DNA of 64,000 nt. Origin: Scatophagus argus. Lineage: Eukaryota > Chordata > Actinopteri > Scatophagidae. The DNA is taken from NCBI RefSeq assembly GCF_020382885.2, contig NC_058502.1:10815950-10879949 (forward strand). The letters are read 5' to 3'. The notes under the pieces are model-generated. The model saw only the letters and a list, made by a program, of their open reading frames with translations. It was not told where the DNA came from and made no database searches. Shown one piece after another: positions 23,806 through 64,000 of this stretch (positions are counted from its first letter, which is position 1; the number at the start of each line of letters is the position of its first letter). The position numbers and the translations under genes are program-made.

Positions 23806-25425
23806 CTCAGAGAAAATAGCGACAGAGTGATTTTCAGTGTGATTTTGTGCTTCGACTCCCCTGGAGTCATTCACGTAATATACAAAATCTTCTGTGATAC
23901 ATAATGCTTCGTAAAGCTGTTTTGCTGTTTATTGTGCTGTAAAATGTATTTAGTGCTGATAATAATCGAATCTACTCATTCTTAGAGAATATTAGAGGTG
24001 CTGGTTATTGCGGAAGACATTTTCTGCTGTTGTCAGAAAAAATATCCGTATGCAGTATTTAAAATATCTGCCAAAATGGCGTCTGTATGTGGGCAAAAAT
24101 TCATATAAAATTTGAGCTTCTGATTGTTGTTCTGCACTAAATTAAAATGGAAGCGACAAAGGAGGAAAAAAGTCAATTTATTGTTTGCTCTAAACCAGTG
24201 CTACTGTTAAGGTTGGTGGGAAATGTGAGGCCTCATCCTCCCGTTTCCATGTCCTGCATCATCTTGTTCGTGAAGCCTGTCAGTCAGTTTGACAGAGAGA
24301 ATATAGTCTGTAAGTTATGATAAATGGCTGATCATCTCGCTGTATGTCAACTTGCAAATTGCATGTTGCTGTCTAATGATTTTCTGAAGATTATGGTACA
24401 CTGTAAAACCAGAATCTTCTGTGCAGTTTCCTGGTGTGTTGTGTCTACAGTACATGTGATATTACGAAAACATCTGTATTCCTTTATTAGACGTGTGGCT
24501 CACATTGTACTGCATTCCATATACTGAGACTCTTACTGTGCTTGTGTACATAAGAAACCAAAAGCAACTGACCAAGGGAAGTTGCTTAGTTTATCAAAGA
24601 ATGCTATAAGTGTAAGTTTATAAGTAAATTTGTGTATTTGTAAATCTATTAGAAGAATATATCAATTAAGTTATTTATTTTTGTATGATATATCCTTACA
24701 GGGTGTAAATTAAATGTTTCAGAGCAAAGTATGTGAAACTACTAACCAGAGGTGATCACTGTGTTTACGTCCAAGTGAAGCTGAAATACTGTCAAAGATT
24801 TAAATAAATTCAAATCAAACGAAGACTCATTCATTCTGCTGTTATCGAAGAGATAATTTTATACTATTCTAATTATTTTATGAAAAATGTAACCTTACAC
24901 ACATTTCTAGATAGCACACATTTATGGACCAGTTCATTACTGAATCAGGATCTGTCTAATTGATCTAAAGAAAATGTCTGATTTATTTAACTACAATGTG
25001 GCCAGAGTTGGCCAAGATTCATTTCAAACCTTGGAATTATGGGAAAACATGATAAGATAAGATTTTTAGAGTAATATAATTATTATGACTTGTGGTGTTG
25101 AGTCAGACTTCTGCAGTTTCTTTAATTTATGAGTCACTCTGAGTCACAATTGTAATTAGTTTTAATATGTGTGGAAATGGCAATTATTCTGTTTCAATCA
25201 GTAATATAAAAAGTACAATCAGAATCTTCAAAACTTCATATCTCTATTTTTCTTTTTCTTTTTTTTTTTTGCACATTACCTGATATTTGACTATTATACT
25301 GCTAATGAGATAGGCTACTCATAAGCCTAATTTTTGAGTGAGGGTTTCTGAACAAGTGAAAGAGGAGGCCGTATTAGCAGAGGTGCAGTTGTGTGTGACA
25401 GTTACCATGGTGACCACAACAAACA
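23806..25425 (+). other. chat 3' UTR and spacer to c10orf53
   Basis: AT-rich noncoding DNA. AATAAA at 24803-24808, about 1 kb after the chat stop, is the best poly(A) candidate. The rest (24850-25300) is AT-rich and shows no gene; the last 100 bases before 25426 are probably the c10orf53 leader. Confidence 0.5.
24803..24808 (+). promoter_or_regulatory. Candidate poly(A) signal for chat
   Basis: Canonical AATAAA about 1 kb downstream of the chat stop and 600 bases before the next gene. Confidence 0.45.
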
Positions 25426-25943
25426 ATGCCGAAAAACGCGAGGGTGACACTTTGCTACGGACCTCAAGAGTCAAAGGGAACCGTAGCACACAGGACCTTC
25501 CGCCTGCAAGGTCTCCAGGGTATGTTTAAGTCCAAGTCGTACACCCGCAGCGTGTCTGCTTTGTTGACTGTCTGTTCAAGAATTTCCCTCCAGGGATTAA
25601 TAAAGGAATTCTGATTCTGATTGATTCTGAAAGTGGGATTCAAGCACTGTTCACCCAACATGTCTGCAGCCGCTCTGAAAGCGCGCGGGCACCAGTGCGT
25701 CATGGAGGAAACGCGCGAGTGGAACATGGTGGAGCTCGTGGTCAACGGGGAGATCGTCTTCAGCTGCAATATAAAGCAGCTACAGTTTGGTGAGTGCATG
25801 TTACGTTACCGTGATGCCACTGCGTGAGGTTACGCAGAATCACAGTCAGGCAAACTGTTATGTTTTTTTTCCCTGCAGGTGGAGACGGACAACTGGACCC
25901 CGTTTGCAAAGACGCCGTTAGTGCTGTGGAGGACGCTTACTGA
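25426..25943 (+). CDS. c10orf53: UPF0728 family protein, C10orf53 homologue
   Basis: Three coding exons, 25426-25519, 25670-25789 and 25879-25943, give 92 residues; human C10orf53 is about the same length. The function is not known. Recognised by the start MPKNARVTLCYGP, the HRTFRLQGLQ segment, the EWNMVELVVNGEIVF strand region followed by CNIKQLQFGGDG, and the ending in DAY. There is no signal peptide or membrane segment; it looks like a small soluble alpha/beta protein. The start has A at -3 and matches the family N-terminus. It lies downstream of chat on the same strand, as in human 10q11, and converges with ogdhl. Intron 1 (150 bases) contains a retroelement 3' end. The first exon was recognised by matching the family, since its open frame is short. 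Confidence 0.92.
25577..25630 (+). mobile_element. 3' end of a truncated LINE/SINE in c10orf53 intron 1
   Basis: AATTTCCCTCCAGGGATTAATAAAGG followed by ATTCTG repeats is the typical 3' terminus of several fish non-LTR elements ('...ggggattaataaagtattctgattctg'). Only the tail is present, as expected from 5'-truncated insertion. Confidence 0.7.
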
Positions 25944-27128
25944 AGATAACAAATTTAAAGATAAAAATACCCACATGCATATTTGCTTTATTCTTATTTA
26001 AGCCAACCTGAGTACCCAGTCTGAGTACAATGAATTTGTATTTTGTATTTTTAGCTTTTTACTGGTTTTAAAATCTATTTTCATTATTAATAGCATAATG
26101 TATTATTTCTTCACTTTTTTAAACTTTTTTTTTTTTGCCTTATCAAGCATTAACATCAACAACCAAATGATCAAAAGCATGTTATTAAATTTAAACATAT
26201 TTTATTGCATATTTTATTATTTCCAATAAAACTGCAGCTTAATCAAGTACATTTCAAAACTCACAACATTTATTTTAATTACAAAAAAGACTAACACATA
26301 AAATTTCCTTAAAAGCCATTAAATATGTGTTTATGTATTATGTTTGCGCTTGGCTTATAGTTAAATCTCCCAAGTGGAAAAGGTAAGTTACAGTATACAG
26401 GAAGCATCATTTTATGGAGCATTTCTAAGAGGTGATTAATATTAATTCTGTTAAACACCTGGGGATTTTAATGTGACAGCCAGACGTCAATATTGCTCTC
26501 AGAGCATCCGAAGCTTTGCTGTGTTTGTGTGGTGTTTATGTGTGTGCATCCCTCAGCCTCCAAAGAGGAAGCTGAGCCTTATGTCCAAGTAGAAAACATG
26601 GCTGCAAATCTCTGCGCCAGCTGGCTCATGTCTCCCGGTGAAGTGAGGTGTGACAATGAATACAGACTCCTTCACTAACAGCTAAGGTAACCAAAGCAAA
26701 TACAGGCACTAAACCTACTGATGTGTTAAATTTCAGAACAGTCTTCATACCTGTGATGGGTGATTCACATTAATTGTTTAAGTACCATCACTTGGTGTTT
26801 TGTGTGTGTCTCATAGCTTCTGCTATTTATCTACAAAGATCAATACAAATACAAATCAATACGACTAATATACACTAGTATTTAGCATGTCAGCAATGGA
26901 GGTATCCGCAGCGTGGAAGACAAACAATTCCACACATTTAGTACACTCATGAGGAAGATTATCGTTGACAACTTATCTTTCACACAAGTTTATCAAGTGT
27001 GTTTGGTAAAAAAAAAAAATAAAAATAAAATAGGCTGTGCTCTGTATTATCATAAAACTAAAATAAATAGATCAGGGCCTTTGGAGATGAAACTGCGCCT
27101 CCAGTCTGGTTCTTGTTCCAGTTATTAG
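25944..27128. other. Convergent 3' ends of c10orf53 (+) and ogdhl (-)
   Basis: AT-rich, no coding exon seen. AATAAA on the + strand at 26225-26230 could serve c10orf53. TTTATT words (AATAAA on the - strand), for example near 26269, could serve ogdhl. The two 3' UTRs may come close or overlap. Confidence 0.5.
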
Positions 27129-40066
<12,938 letters not shown>

Positions 40067-43000
40067 GGCTACAGACAGACAAACAGAAAGTTGTAGATAG
40101 TTAACAACCAGCCATTCAGCTACGGACGTCTCGTCTTTTTTTTATGAACAATCTATGAAAGCGCAGGAAAATTGTGCATGACTGGTTTTGACGGCTTTTA
40201 TTGCTATTGTATTCTATTTACTGCTCCGAATCTAAATGTCACACATAAGGCAATTCAACTGCTATACATGATTGTGGCTTATGCACAGAGCGCATAATGC
40301 ACTTATCGGGGACAATAATTACGCACAGGCTCGTTATGGATGAGACGACCTTTACAGGCGTGTATTGTCGATGGGACATTTACTGATCGAAGCGGCATAT
40401 ATTTAACGTAAAACCTCTGCAAGAACACTGCCTCGAAACGGCCTGTGCGTGTGTCTGCAGCTGCGAAAAGCGCGTAACCGCGATGAGCGGTAAGTATGAT
40501 GGTCTGCTACGGCAGTATCGACACGCTGCTACAATTTTCTCACCTTTCCCGGAAGGATGCTACACTTGCTTCGTACAGCGCCGACATTAACGTCAAATAC
40601 TGCCTATTTGTCCACACTGCTTTCTCTGGACATCTAATCCCTCAACGTCAACATAAATCCTCATAATCTCCCCTCAGCCGTGTCACGGGGAAAGCGCGGA
40701 ATCTCGGGAAATAGGACAGTACTTTAAAATGTCACCTCCGCTTTATTTCTATACATTTACCTTAGACTTCAGAGCTCCTTGACTCTATTGTCATGGCCGT
40801 ACGGTGCAGGACGGGTATCAGTGAAGGTGACACAGATCCGAGCGCACGCACGGCTTCCTCCCCTCTGGTGGGTCAGGTGGTGCTGCTCCTGCACAGCGCG
40901 CAGCCTGCTGCACCCAAAGGTGCCGGTGGTACCCGCAGGCCTGTATAGGCCTAACACACCAGCGCAGGGAGACAAAAAGAAAAGAAAGAAAAAAGAATCA
41001 TCTAATTTAATCATATGTTCAGGCAAGTTTTTTTTATGAAGCAAATAAAAAAACTGATCAGAAATCAGTTCATTGTTGTGCTTTTGTTTATAATAAGAAT
41101 ATTTACTTTGATCCTGTCATCTCAATCCGTGATCACCTCCCCCCCCAAGTTACATCAGGCATGTGTCTTTCCCCTCAGTGTTAATTATATTAGCCAATTA
41201 AACTTTTATAAAGGCTGAACATGAATCATTTGAGCAAGCGGTTGCAGATTGATGGGCTTCTACCTTGAGTGGGTTAAACAATAAGATAATTGGCCCTCCC
41301 TTCCTCACTTACTCATTCACTCAAGGCTCTTTCCTAACCCCCCCCCAACCTCTCCCTCCTCCTCATCTAGATTTTCATCATTCATACTTGCTGGCAGAAA
41401 AGGAACAGTATTATCAATCATGACGAACATACCACTGAAAAGGGGGGAGCAGGCACAAGCTGAAAGAGGATCTAGCAGATAGCCTAGTGTAAGTCTAAAT
41501 ATCAAAATGTGATTTTAAACGGAGCATCATTATGTGGTTTTTAAACCGGTAAATTTTGTGCAAACCAGTACCTCCTTTTCAACTACGGCAAAATGTCCAA
41601 TTTAACCATGAAGGGATTTATCTTGCTGTTTATGACCAAACAATGAATGCAAGAATCTGTATTTGCGACACTTCAGCTGTAAGACAACACACAGGAATTC
41701 TCAGTGCTCTCTGATAGAGAGCTCCTCCTTTTTCATTATTTACATTTGTGTTTGCTGCTGCTCCCCGGCTGACCTGGAGAATGAAGGGTCAGGCAATTAT
41801 GAACTGAAATGCCATTTTGTTGTAGTGACTTTGCTGCCTGACAAAGATGGAGTGAAGATCAGTTGCTTTCTGGCGTTTTATTAATAGTGCTAATCGACAA
41901 AAAGACCCGTGCTGCTGGGTTACATTGCAGGCTTGGTCTTAAATTACATCCTGTTTAGAGTCATTACGACACTAAGACAAGACAAAAGTGGAGCAGCTGC
42001 TCATCATTGAATGGAAATTCAGCAAGCGACAATTCTCAAACCTCATGCTTCTGCAGACAAAAAGTAAATAACAAATGTTATTCAGCATTCTTGTTGACTT
42101 TGGTTATTCATTTGTAGGATTTGCTCAGGGTGTTCTGTCAATGTTCAGCATCCAAATAGATCTTTGATCGCATCCAGGAGGCAGTAACCTAAATAAAGTT
42201 CATGTACAGGTGACCCACGCCAAACAAAACATCAACAGTTAGGTCTGCCAAACCCAACTGACTTTGCACACAAGTCCACAGCTCATCTGGTCAATGCCAG
42301 GCTGAGCAGAAAGAACGAGAGAAGAAGATAATGTGTAATCCACTTACCTTAGCCAAGCCCACGCACCATTTATGGAAGTCCACGTCATGGGGTTATTTAG
42401 GAGCCCTAATTCATCTAATAAAGCATGTTTGGAGGCAGAATCAAATTTGTCTGAGAGCCCTTGGTACAAGTGCTATCACAAAAATCAATCACATTTCAAA
42501 TGATCAAATAATGTATGGTTTCAGGAAATTAAGTGATAAGCCTGTGGTGCCAAGGCATGACTACAAAAATAACACAGAAAAAAAATTCATGAAATCTCTA
42601 TGATGACAAGAAGATCTGAAATAAATTCTGTCATATAAACATCTGTGTATAATGACATTGCAGTGATGTAAGGAAATGGTATGCTCAGAATACCGCAGAA
42701 GAGTCCTCTTGACATAAAAATGTGTGAGTTAACAACGGCAGTAGTTGGTGTAAATAACTGACCCTCAAACGGTTTTGATTTTGTTTGCACTGTGCTAATC
42801 CTTCATTAGGTGATTAGGCAGCAAATCATATTGATCTGAGCAGAGAAATGCCATTTTAACAGAATATATTTTAATAAAGAAATGATAATAAAAAGAGTAC
42901 AACAGAAAAACCTTAAGTACAGTACTACGCAATACATTTAGTCTTCAATCCATCTGAACCCATTAAATAGAAATCACAATGTCAATCAGAAGAGTAAATA

Positions 43001-43898
43001 ATAAAAAAAAATAATAACCACATCTCCAAAGTAAACGTTGAGTAAAAACATTAACAAAAATATTTTGCGTGCAATTCTTTCTTAATCTGCTCCACCCTTT
43101 AATTGTATGTACAGTAGCAATACTCTGCTTAATACTGAATATATTTGAAAATGATTATATTACTCAGTATAGAATCACTGATCTAAGATGAAAACGACCA
43201 TAAATTCCTATCTGTCTCGCTCATAGCAGTGGCCATTTTGTTGATAGTTTGGATCATATTAAAATAAGGACAATATGTGAGTTGAGTGTCGACATCCTAG
43301 TGGATATAAAAGAGCAGCATATATTTGTAGAATATATGATAAATAAATGTTACCCATGCATAGACTACAGTATGGCATCTCATCATCTCTCTGCATTCAT
43401 GAACCTCACCACAGCCTGGATATGGAAAACAGAGAACTCATCCAAAAAAACACAATACGGGACAATATAAATAGGGATTAACATGTCCTGGATTATCAAT
43501 AATGAAATGTGTCCACAACCATGCATATGATGAATATTTGGCCATATTTGTAATAAGTGTGTAAAAACAGAAGAACTCCACATCACATTTAGACTAAAGA
43601 AAGGGCTAACAGCAACCAGGATTTACTATTGCTATAAGTCTCTGAAACATTTCACCACATTAGGTGACATACTACAAGGCTCCTATAATACCACCAAAGA
43701 GAAAGGCAAAACTGTGTTTTGGTAGTTTGTGTGTTGGGATCACAAACTTAAAGGGAGTGTGTATGTGGGAGAGATTAAACCCAAAAAATGACTGCAAGCA
43801 CAAGTGTTGAGTGTTGAGAGCACATTGAGATTTCTGAACCTGGAGTCTCTTTTACATGTTGAGATGGGGAGGGTGGTTAAGTTGCAGCTCTCCCCGAG
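40067..43898. other. ogdhl 5' region and spacer to parg 3' end
   Basis: No protein-coding exon found. About 40.4-40.93 kb is the CpG-rich ogdhl promoter region. The stretch 41.0-42.8 kb is nondescript spacer, and 42.85-43.9 kb is AT-rich and probably parg 3' UTR. ATTAAA words on the - strand near 43098-43103 and 42871 are possible poly(A) signals for parg. Confidence 0.5.
40761..40900 (-). other. Candidate noncoding first exon of ogdhl
   Basis: On the - strand the sequence AAG|GTAAATG gives a good donor with the exon ending at 40761. The first coding exon has its acceptor (CTGTAG) at 40069-40070, only two bases before the ATG, so an upstream leader exon is required. The upper limit is a guess, set by the CpG-rich stretch 40810-40930. 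Confidence 0.5.
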
Positions 43899-60306
<16,408 letters not shown>

Positions 60307-61489
60307 CTGAAAGCACTATGTGCAATTTCAGTAATTTCTGTTAGGGCTTAGCGTTGTCTTGTAAAGACAAAGAGACAGTATGAGCCAACAACTTGAGGAA
60401 ATTTTAATAAAGAGTGCAAGGTCATAACCTAATCCCAATATCTACGGATCCTCAGTTCTCTCATATCTAATAAGAAATCTATGTTAGTAAAGGTTGAGGT
60501 GGAGGTTTATTGTTGTTTTAGGGTGAACTTCCAATCCTCACATATCAATAATTCCAATAGTTCAGTGGTGAAAGAAGAAACAGAAATGCTGCAGAGCCAC
60601 TCCCCACACAGAATCTCTTTCAGAAGAAACTACCATCAATCTGGGAATGAGCCTGCCACAGCTGAGGCATCCATACTTCAGCTTGTAGCTTACCTCAGCA
60701 TCCATGTGCAATTCCTCTAAAATAAACATCCAGTTATTCCATCATAGACTCAGATTTACAACACAATCAATTATGGGTGTACTGGCTTCGAATACCACTG
60801 TGATCAATCACTTCTCTTATTCTATCAAGGTGAACAGGGAAGCTCGAGCTGATCAAATGGACCTACTGAAGCAAATGCAAAAGACCAGTTGTGCAGAGAC
60901 TGGCAGGGTAGCTTGATTTTCAACTGGAAGTCTTTGGCAGTTGATTTGGCTGGGGGGCATTTATATGGCTGCAGAGCAGGTCTAACTAAATGCTGTCAGA
61001 AGTAATGAGCTAGCAGACATCATAAAATGCTCCTGTGGGACTAATAGATGGCAGTGGGTGATGCAGTAGGATGAGGGTAGAAAGATGATCTCAAGCGCTT
61101 CCACAGCTACAGCAGCCAGCCAAAATGATTACACACAGGTTAGGCTGCACATACAAACTGCAGCTTTCACATCAATACATATGACAGACTGAGCTCCAGC
61201 AGGACAGTCCAGATTTACTGCTGCATAGGTTAATGATGGACTACACTCTGATCTTTCATCCATTCTGATCTTTCAGTTATTTTCATTTCCTGGCAGCTCA
61301 ACCTACCTACCTAGTTTCCATTTTATATTTTTATTTAATGGTCTTCTAAGAATGTTTTTCAATGCATTTAGGGACATTTCAGTCATTTTTCAAATCACCG
61401 CAGGAGAGATTGAAAAAAAAAAGTGACAAAGCAGAAAAGTGAGCTAAAGACTATGCAAAGTGACAGTGGTGGAATAATGCTGCATTTGA

Positions 61490-61900
61490 TTTGTACTCTT
61501 AAGTCATTTTCCGAGTTATTTCCGGTAAGTGACAAACAGAACACCCCTGAAGTCAGAATTCCAACTTGTCAACTCAGTCGTCTACATAGGACACAGAGTT
61601 TGCAAAATAAAATGGCTGCTTGCTTGGCTGCATCGATTGTAAATGGGCTTTTGTCTTTTTTGCGTCCAGTTTAGCAAGTTGCATACACAATACTGTCTTA
61701 CTGTTGCCTGTAGGCAAGTACCTATGGTATTGTTATGCGTGAAATACCACGTAATGCGTTGCCCATAGATTTGTGCTTCTTGTAACTGGTCGATGTTGCT
61801 TAAACAACAATGGCTGAATAACGTTACAAATGAGCTGATTTGTGTTGTGGCAAACAGAACGCATCCAGAGTCCAAAGTTAAGACTTACTGTGCTTTTTAC
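61490..61900. repeat. Possible decayed fish repeat
   Basis: Phrases such as 'agtcagaattccaacttgtcaactcagtcgtctacat' and 'acaacaatggctgaataacg' resemble a fish repeat that normally reads 'tcggaattccaacttctgagttcg'. Weak, from recall only. Confidence 0.3.
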
Positions 61901-62094
61901 TAAAAGATTATGCAAGGGTAGCACATCTCAAATTTGCAAGTCAAGGAGGAGAAAATATTGACATTGCACTTGTTTATTTGTCTCACACCCATAAAGACAA
62001 ATGGTCCATTGTGTTTAGGTAGTTATGGGTTGAGAAAATTCTCCTAATTCTTTAACTAAATAAAGGACTGATTAGCCAGAAAATACACTGTCAT

Positions 62095-62193
62095 ACCATG
62101 AACTTTTATTTAAGTAAAGTTGTGAATGCAGGACTTTGAAGTGCAGTAGAGTATTTGCTTAAAGTAAGATGTGAATACTTCACCACTGGCCAT
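62095..62193. repeat. Teleost interspersed repeat (ACTTTTATTTAAGTAAAG ... CTTCACCACTG)
   Basis: The word order 'gaacttttatttaagtaaagttgtgaatgcaggacttt', 'gagtatttgctta', 'atgtgaatacttcaccactgg' closely follows a very abundant fish repeat whose end is 'gaatacttcttccaccactg'. It is a better preserved relative of 4440-4582. Confidence 0.7.
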
Positions 62194-64000
62194 CACATTG
62201 CTGCTGAATGTTTATGTATTGGGACATCAGCAGTACTTACTCCTGGGCTGCTTTTCCTGCTCAGCCATCAGACATTCATCAGAAAGTGACACAGTGACAG
62301 TTTCATTTGGCAAGGGAGAAACACTAAGACAATTTACAGACAAGCCCTAATTTGTATGACTGTCCGACCCCCCCAATGGCTATTACACATTCAGCGGGGT
62401 GTCAATCAATGGCTCAGGGGCAATGTAGCTCTTGACAATTACCCCAGTGCTGCACGAACGTTGCTCCAGATTTAATTAGATGGTGCTGGCTGAAGAGTAC
62501 AACACCTATGATTCAAACTACAACATACAAGCAGTAACATATAAAAAAAAGATTCAAGCAGAGAAGCAGTAAAATTTATTCTTAATTCCATTAGTCTGTG
62601 TATGAAAAATAAATCTCTTAAAGTGGTGCATGTCTGCTGTGGAATGGCAGCTGTTAATCATTACTGCTCAATGTTTCGGCGTGATGCATTGAATGGTCCC
62701 TCATCCCGGATCCATCAACTGATACAAATGTAACTGACAGAAAGTGGTCATCACCAGCGGGTATTCTGTGTCTTCACACATGTACCCATCCACATTCCTG
62801 TATCACTTTTTCCAATAATTACACATGCTAAAAACCTATGAGTTCTATTAATTTTGACATTAAAACCTTCTCCTTCTCCTCTGAGCACCACCGTCCCTTG
62901 CTAAATTCCTCAGCAGGAAAGAAATTATAAAATAGAGGGAAATACTGTGATCAGGAGTCAGAACAGTGAGAGCAGCTGCTGATGCAATAGACTCCTGGAC
63001 GGACAAGTTTCTTGTTGACTTTACTCAGCATCCTTACAGATTTAATAGGACGTTTTAATTAAATTGGATTAAGCTATAAAAAGGCTGGGGCAGCTATTGA
63101 TCCACCAAGCTCTCTGCTTTACTCTGAGAAATTATCTCAGTGGGGGACATTTTTGGAGTGGCCTGAATTTAGCTGAGTAATCAGTGGTTCACATATCAGT
63201 CTGACGGAACCGCAACAAGTATTAAATGTTTCCACTTAAGTGTAAAAGCTCCATTAGAATACTGATGTTGTTCATGATGGCTGCAACTAACACATGAACT
63301 CACTCAGGAAAAAAATGCTTTACTAAATGCAGGTAATCAAATTAGGCTATTGGTTGAGATCTGTTTGCAATCTATTAAAAGCTTCTGTGTTCTTTTCTTT
63401 TGTTGTAACATGGTTTGTATGTAAACTTATTTCAAAGCAAACACACTGCCAGTAGACAGGCAAAACTACTAATAATGTATGTATTAGACATACATGGGTC
63501 CTGAGTCACTTGACTCCTAAAAAGAACCCCACTTGCATGAATCACCCTCTCCATTAACCCAGATCTGCTGAGTCCTTGCCTACACGTGCTGCTAACAACC
63601 CACATAAATACAAAATTATAAATTGCGTCATTCATAAACTTTTTATAATCTACCACATTCATGCTAAGTAGTTATTAGCAAGGAACTGTTGCAACAAATA
63701 TGATAAATTACATGGACTCGCAGGGACTGCTACGTTATTCTTCATCAGAGGGATCAGGAATCTGACAGAGTCGGGTTAGAAAGACTTCCTACACGGGCAG
63801 AAACATAGCCGAGAGCCAGTAAAGAAGTACCTGGAACAGGATTTGCCTTGACTAGTGTGGAATTCTGAAATCGGACAGATGATTACTTGAAAATCGTAAA
63901 TTTATATAACAGTTAAGTAATTCAGAACAACGAAAATAAATATTCATCCCACACAAGAATAAGTTTCTCTAACAACATGTACATAATTAAACCCCCTAAG

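Larger units (their letters stand above)
60307..64000. other. parg intron(s) at window end; no exon identified
   Basis: The 41-nt parg exon at 60266-60306 needs an upstream exon ending with one base of a split codon. I could not find one here, so either the intron continues past 64000 or an N-terminal exon is too divergent to see. The interval holds decayed repeats (about 61490-61900 and 62095-62193). The stretch 62400-63200 is rich in TTAATTA-type words. Confidence 0.5.

Noticed and set aside
60694..60716. Possible 23-nt parg exon (TTTTAG acceptor, GTAAGC donor)
   Set aside because: The phase needed to join the exon at 60266-60306 puts a stop codon in it.

Overview
The window is a vertebrate nuclear segment, almost certainly from a teleost fish. 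Its genes are split by GT-AG introns, the spacers are AT-rich with many (CA)n/(GT)n microsatellites, and it carries decayed copies of repeat families typical of ray-finned fish. I see nothing bacterial, viral or CRISPR-like. Exon boundaries below were read by eye from splice sites; each gene was checked for reading-frame continuity across all junctions, and exon codon counts agree.

Layout on the + strand: (1) 1-2280, the last four coding exons of an RGR opsin (rgr; the 5' part lies before the window). (2) About 2.6-12.4 kb, a gene-poor spacer with simple repeats, two strong hairpins, a homeodomain-motif-rich patch and decayed interspersed repeats. (3) 13003-14562, intronless slc18a3 (vesicular acetylcholine transporter), followed by chat (choline acetyltransferase; 14 coding exons, 16437-23805). 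Together these form the cholinergic gene locus. (4) 25426-25943, a three-exon homologue of human C10orf53 (UPF0728 family).

Layout on the - strand: (5) ogdhl (2-oxoglutarate dehydrogenase-like E1; 22 coding exons, 40066 down to 27129). Its CpG-rich promoter and a probable noncoding first exon lie near 40.4-40.9 kb. (6) parg (poly(ADP-ribose) glycohydrolase), with its last 12 coding exons from 60306 down to 43899; the 5' exons were not found and probably lie beyond 64000.

Slc18a3 and chat work as a pair: ChAT makes acetylcholine in the cytosol and VAChT loads it into synaptic vesicles. The order slc18a3-chat-c10orf53-ogdhl-parg matches the human 10q11 neighbourhood, whereas human RGR lies far away on 10q23, so rgr beside this block is a rearrangement or ancestral linkage. 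Ogdhl (mitochondrial TCA-cycle E1) and parg (removal of poly(ADP-ribose)) are neighbours by synteny, not an operon-like unit.

I found no convincing undescribed gene system. The second-look items are regulatory or structural: a candidate wide-spaced RE1 silencer upstream of slc18a3, possible R-type exon donors, a CA repeat touching the donor of the PARG catalytic exon, a NAGNAG acceptor in chat, a 41-nt parg microexon, a long C-terminal tail on ChAT, hairpins and a homeodomain-rich patch in the spacer, and several decayed retroelement copies.
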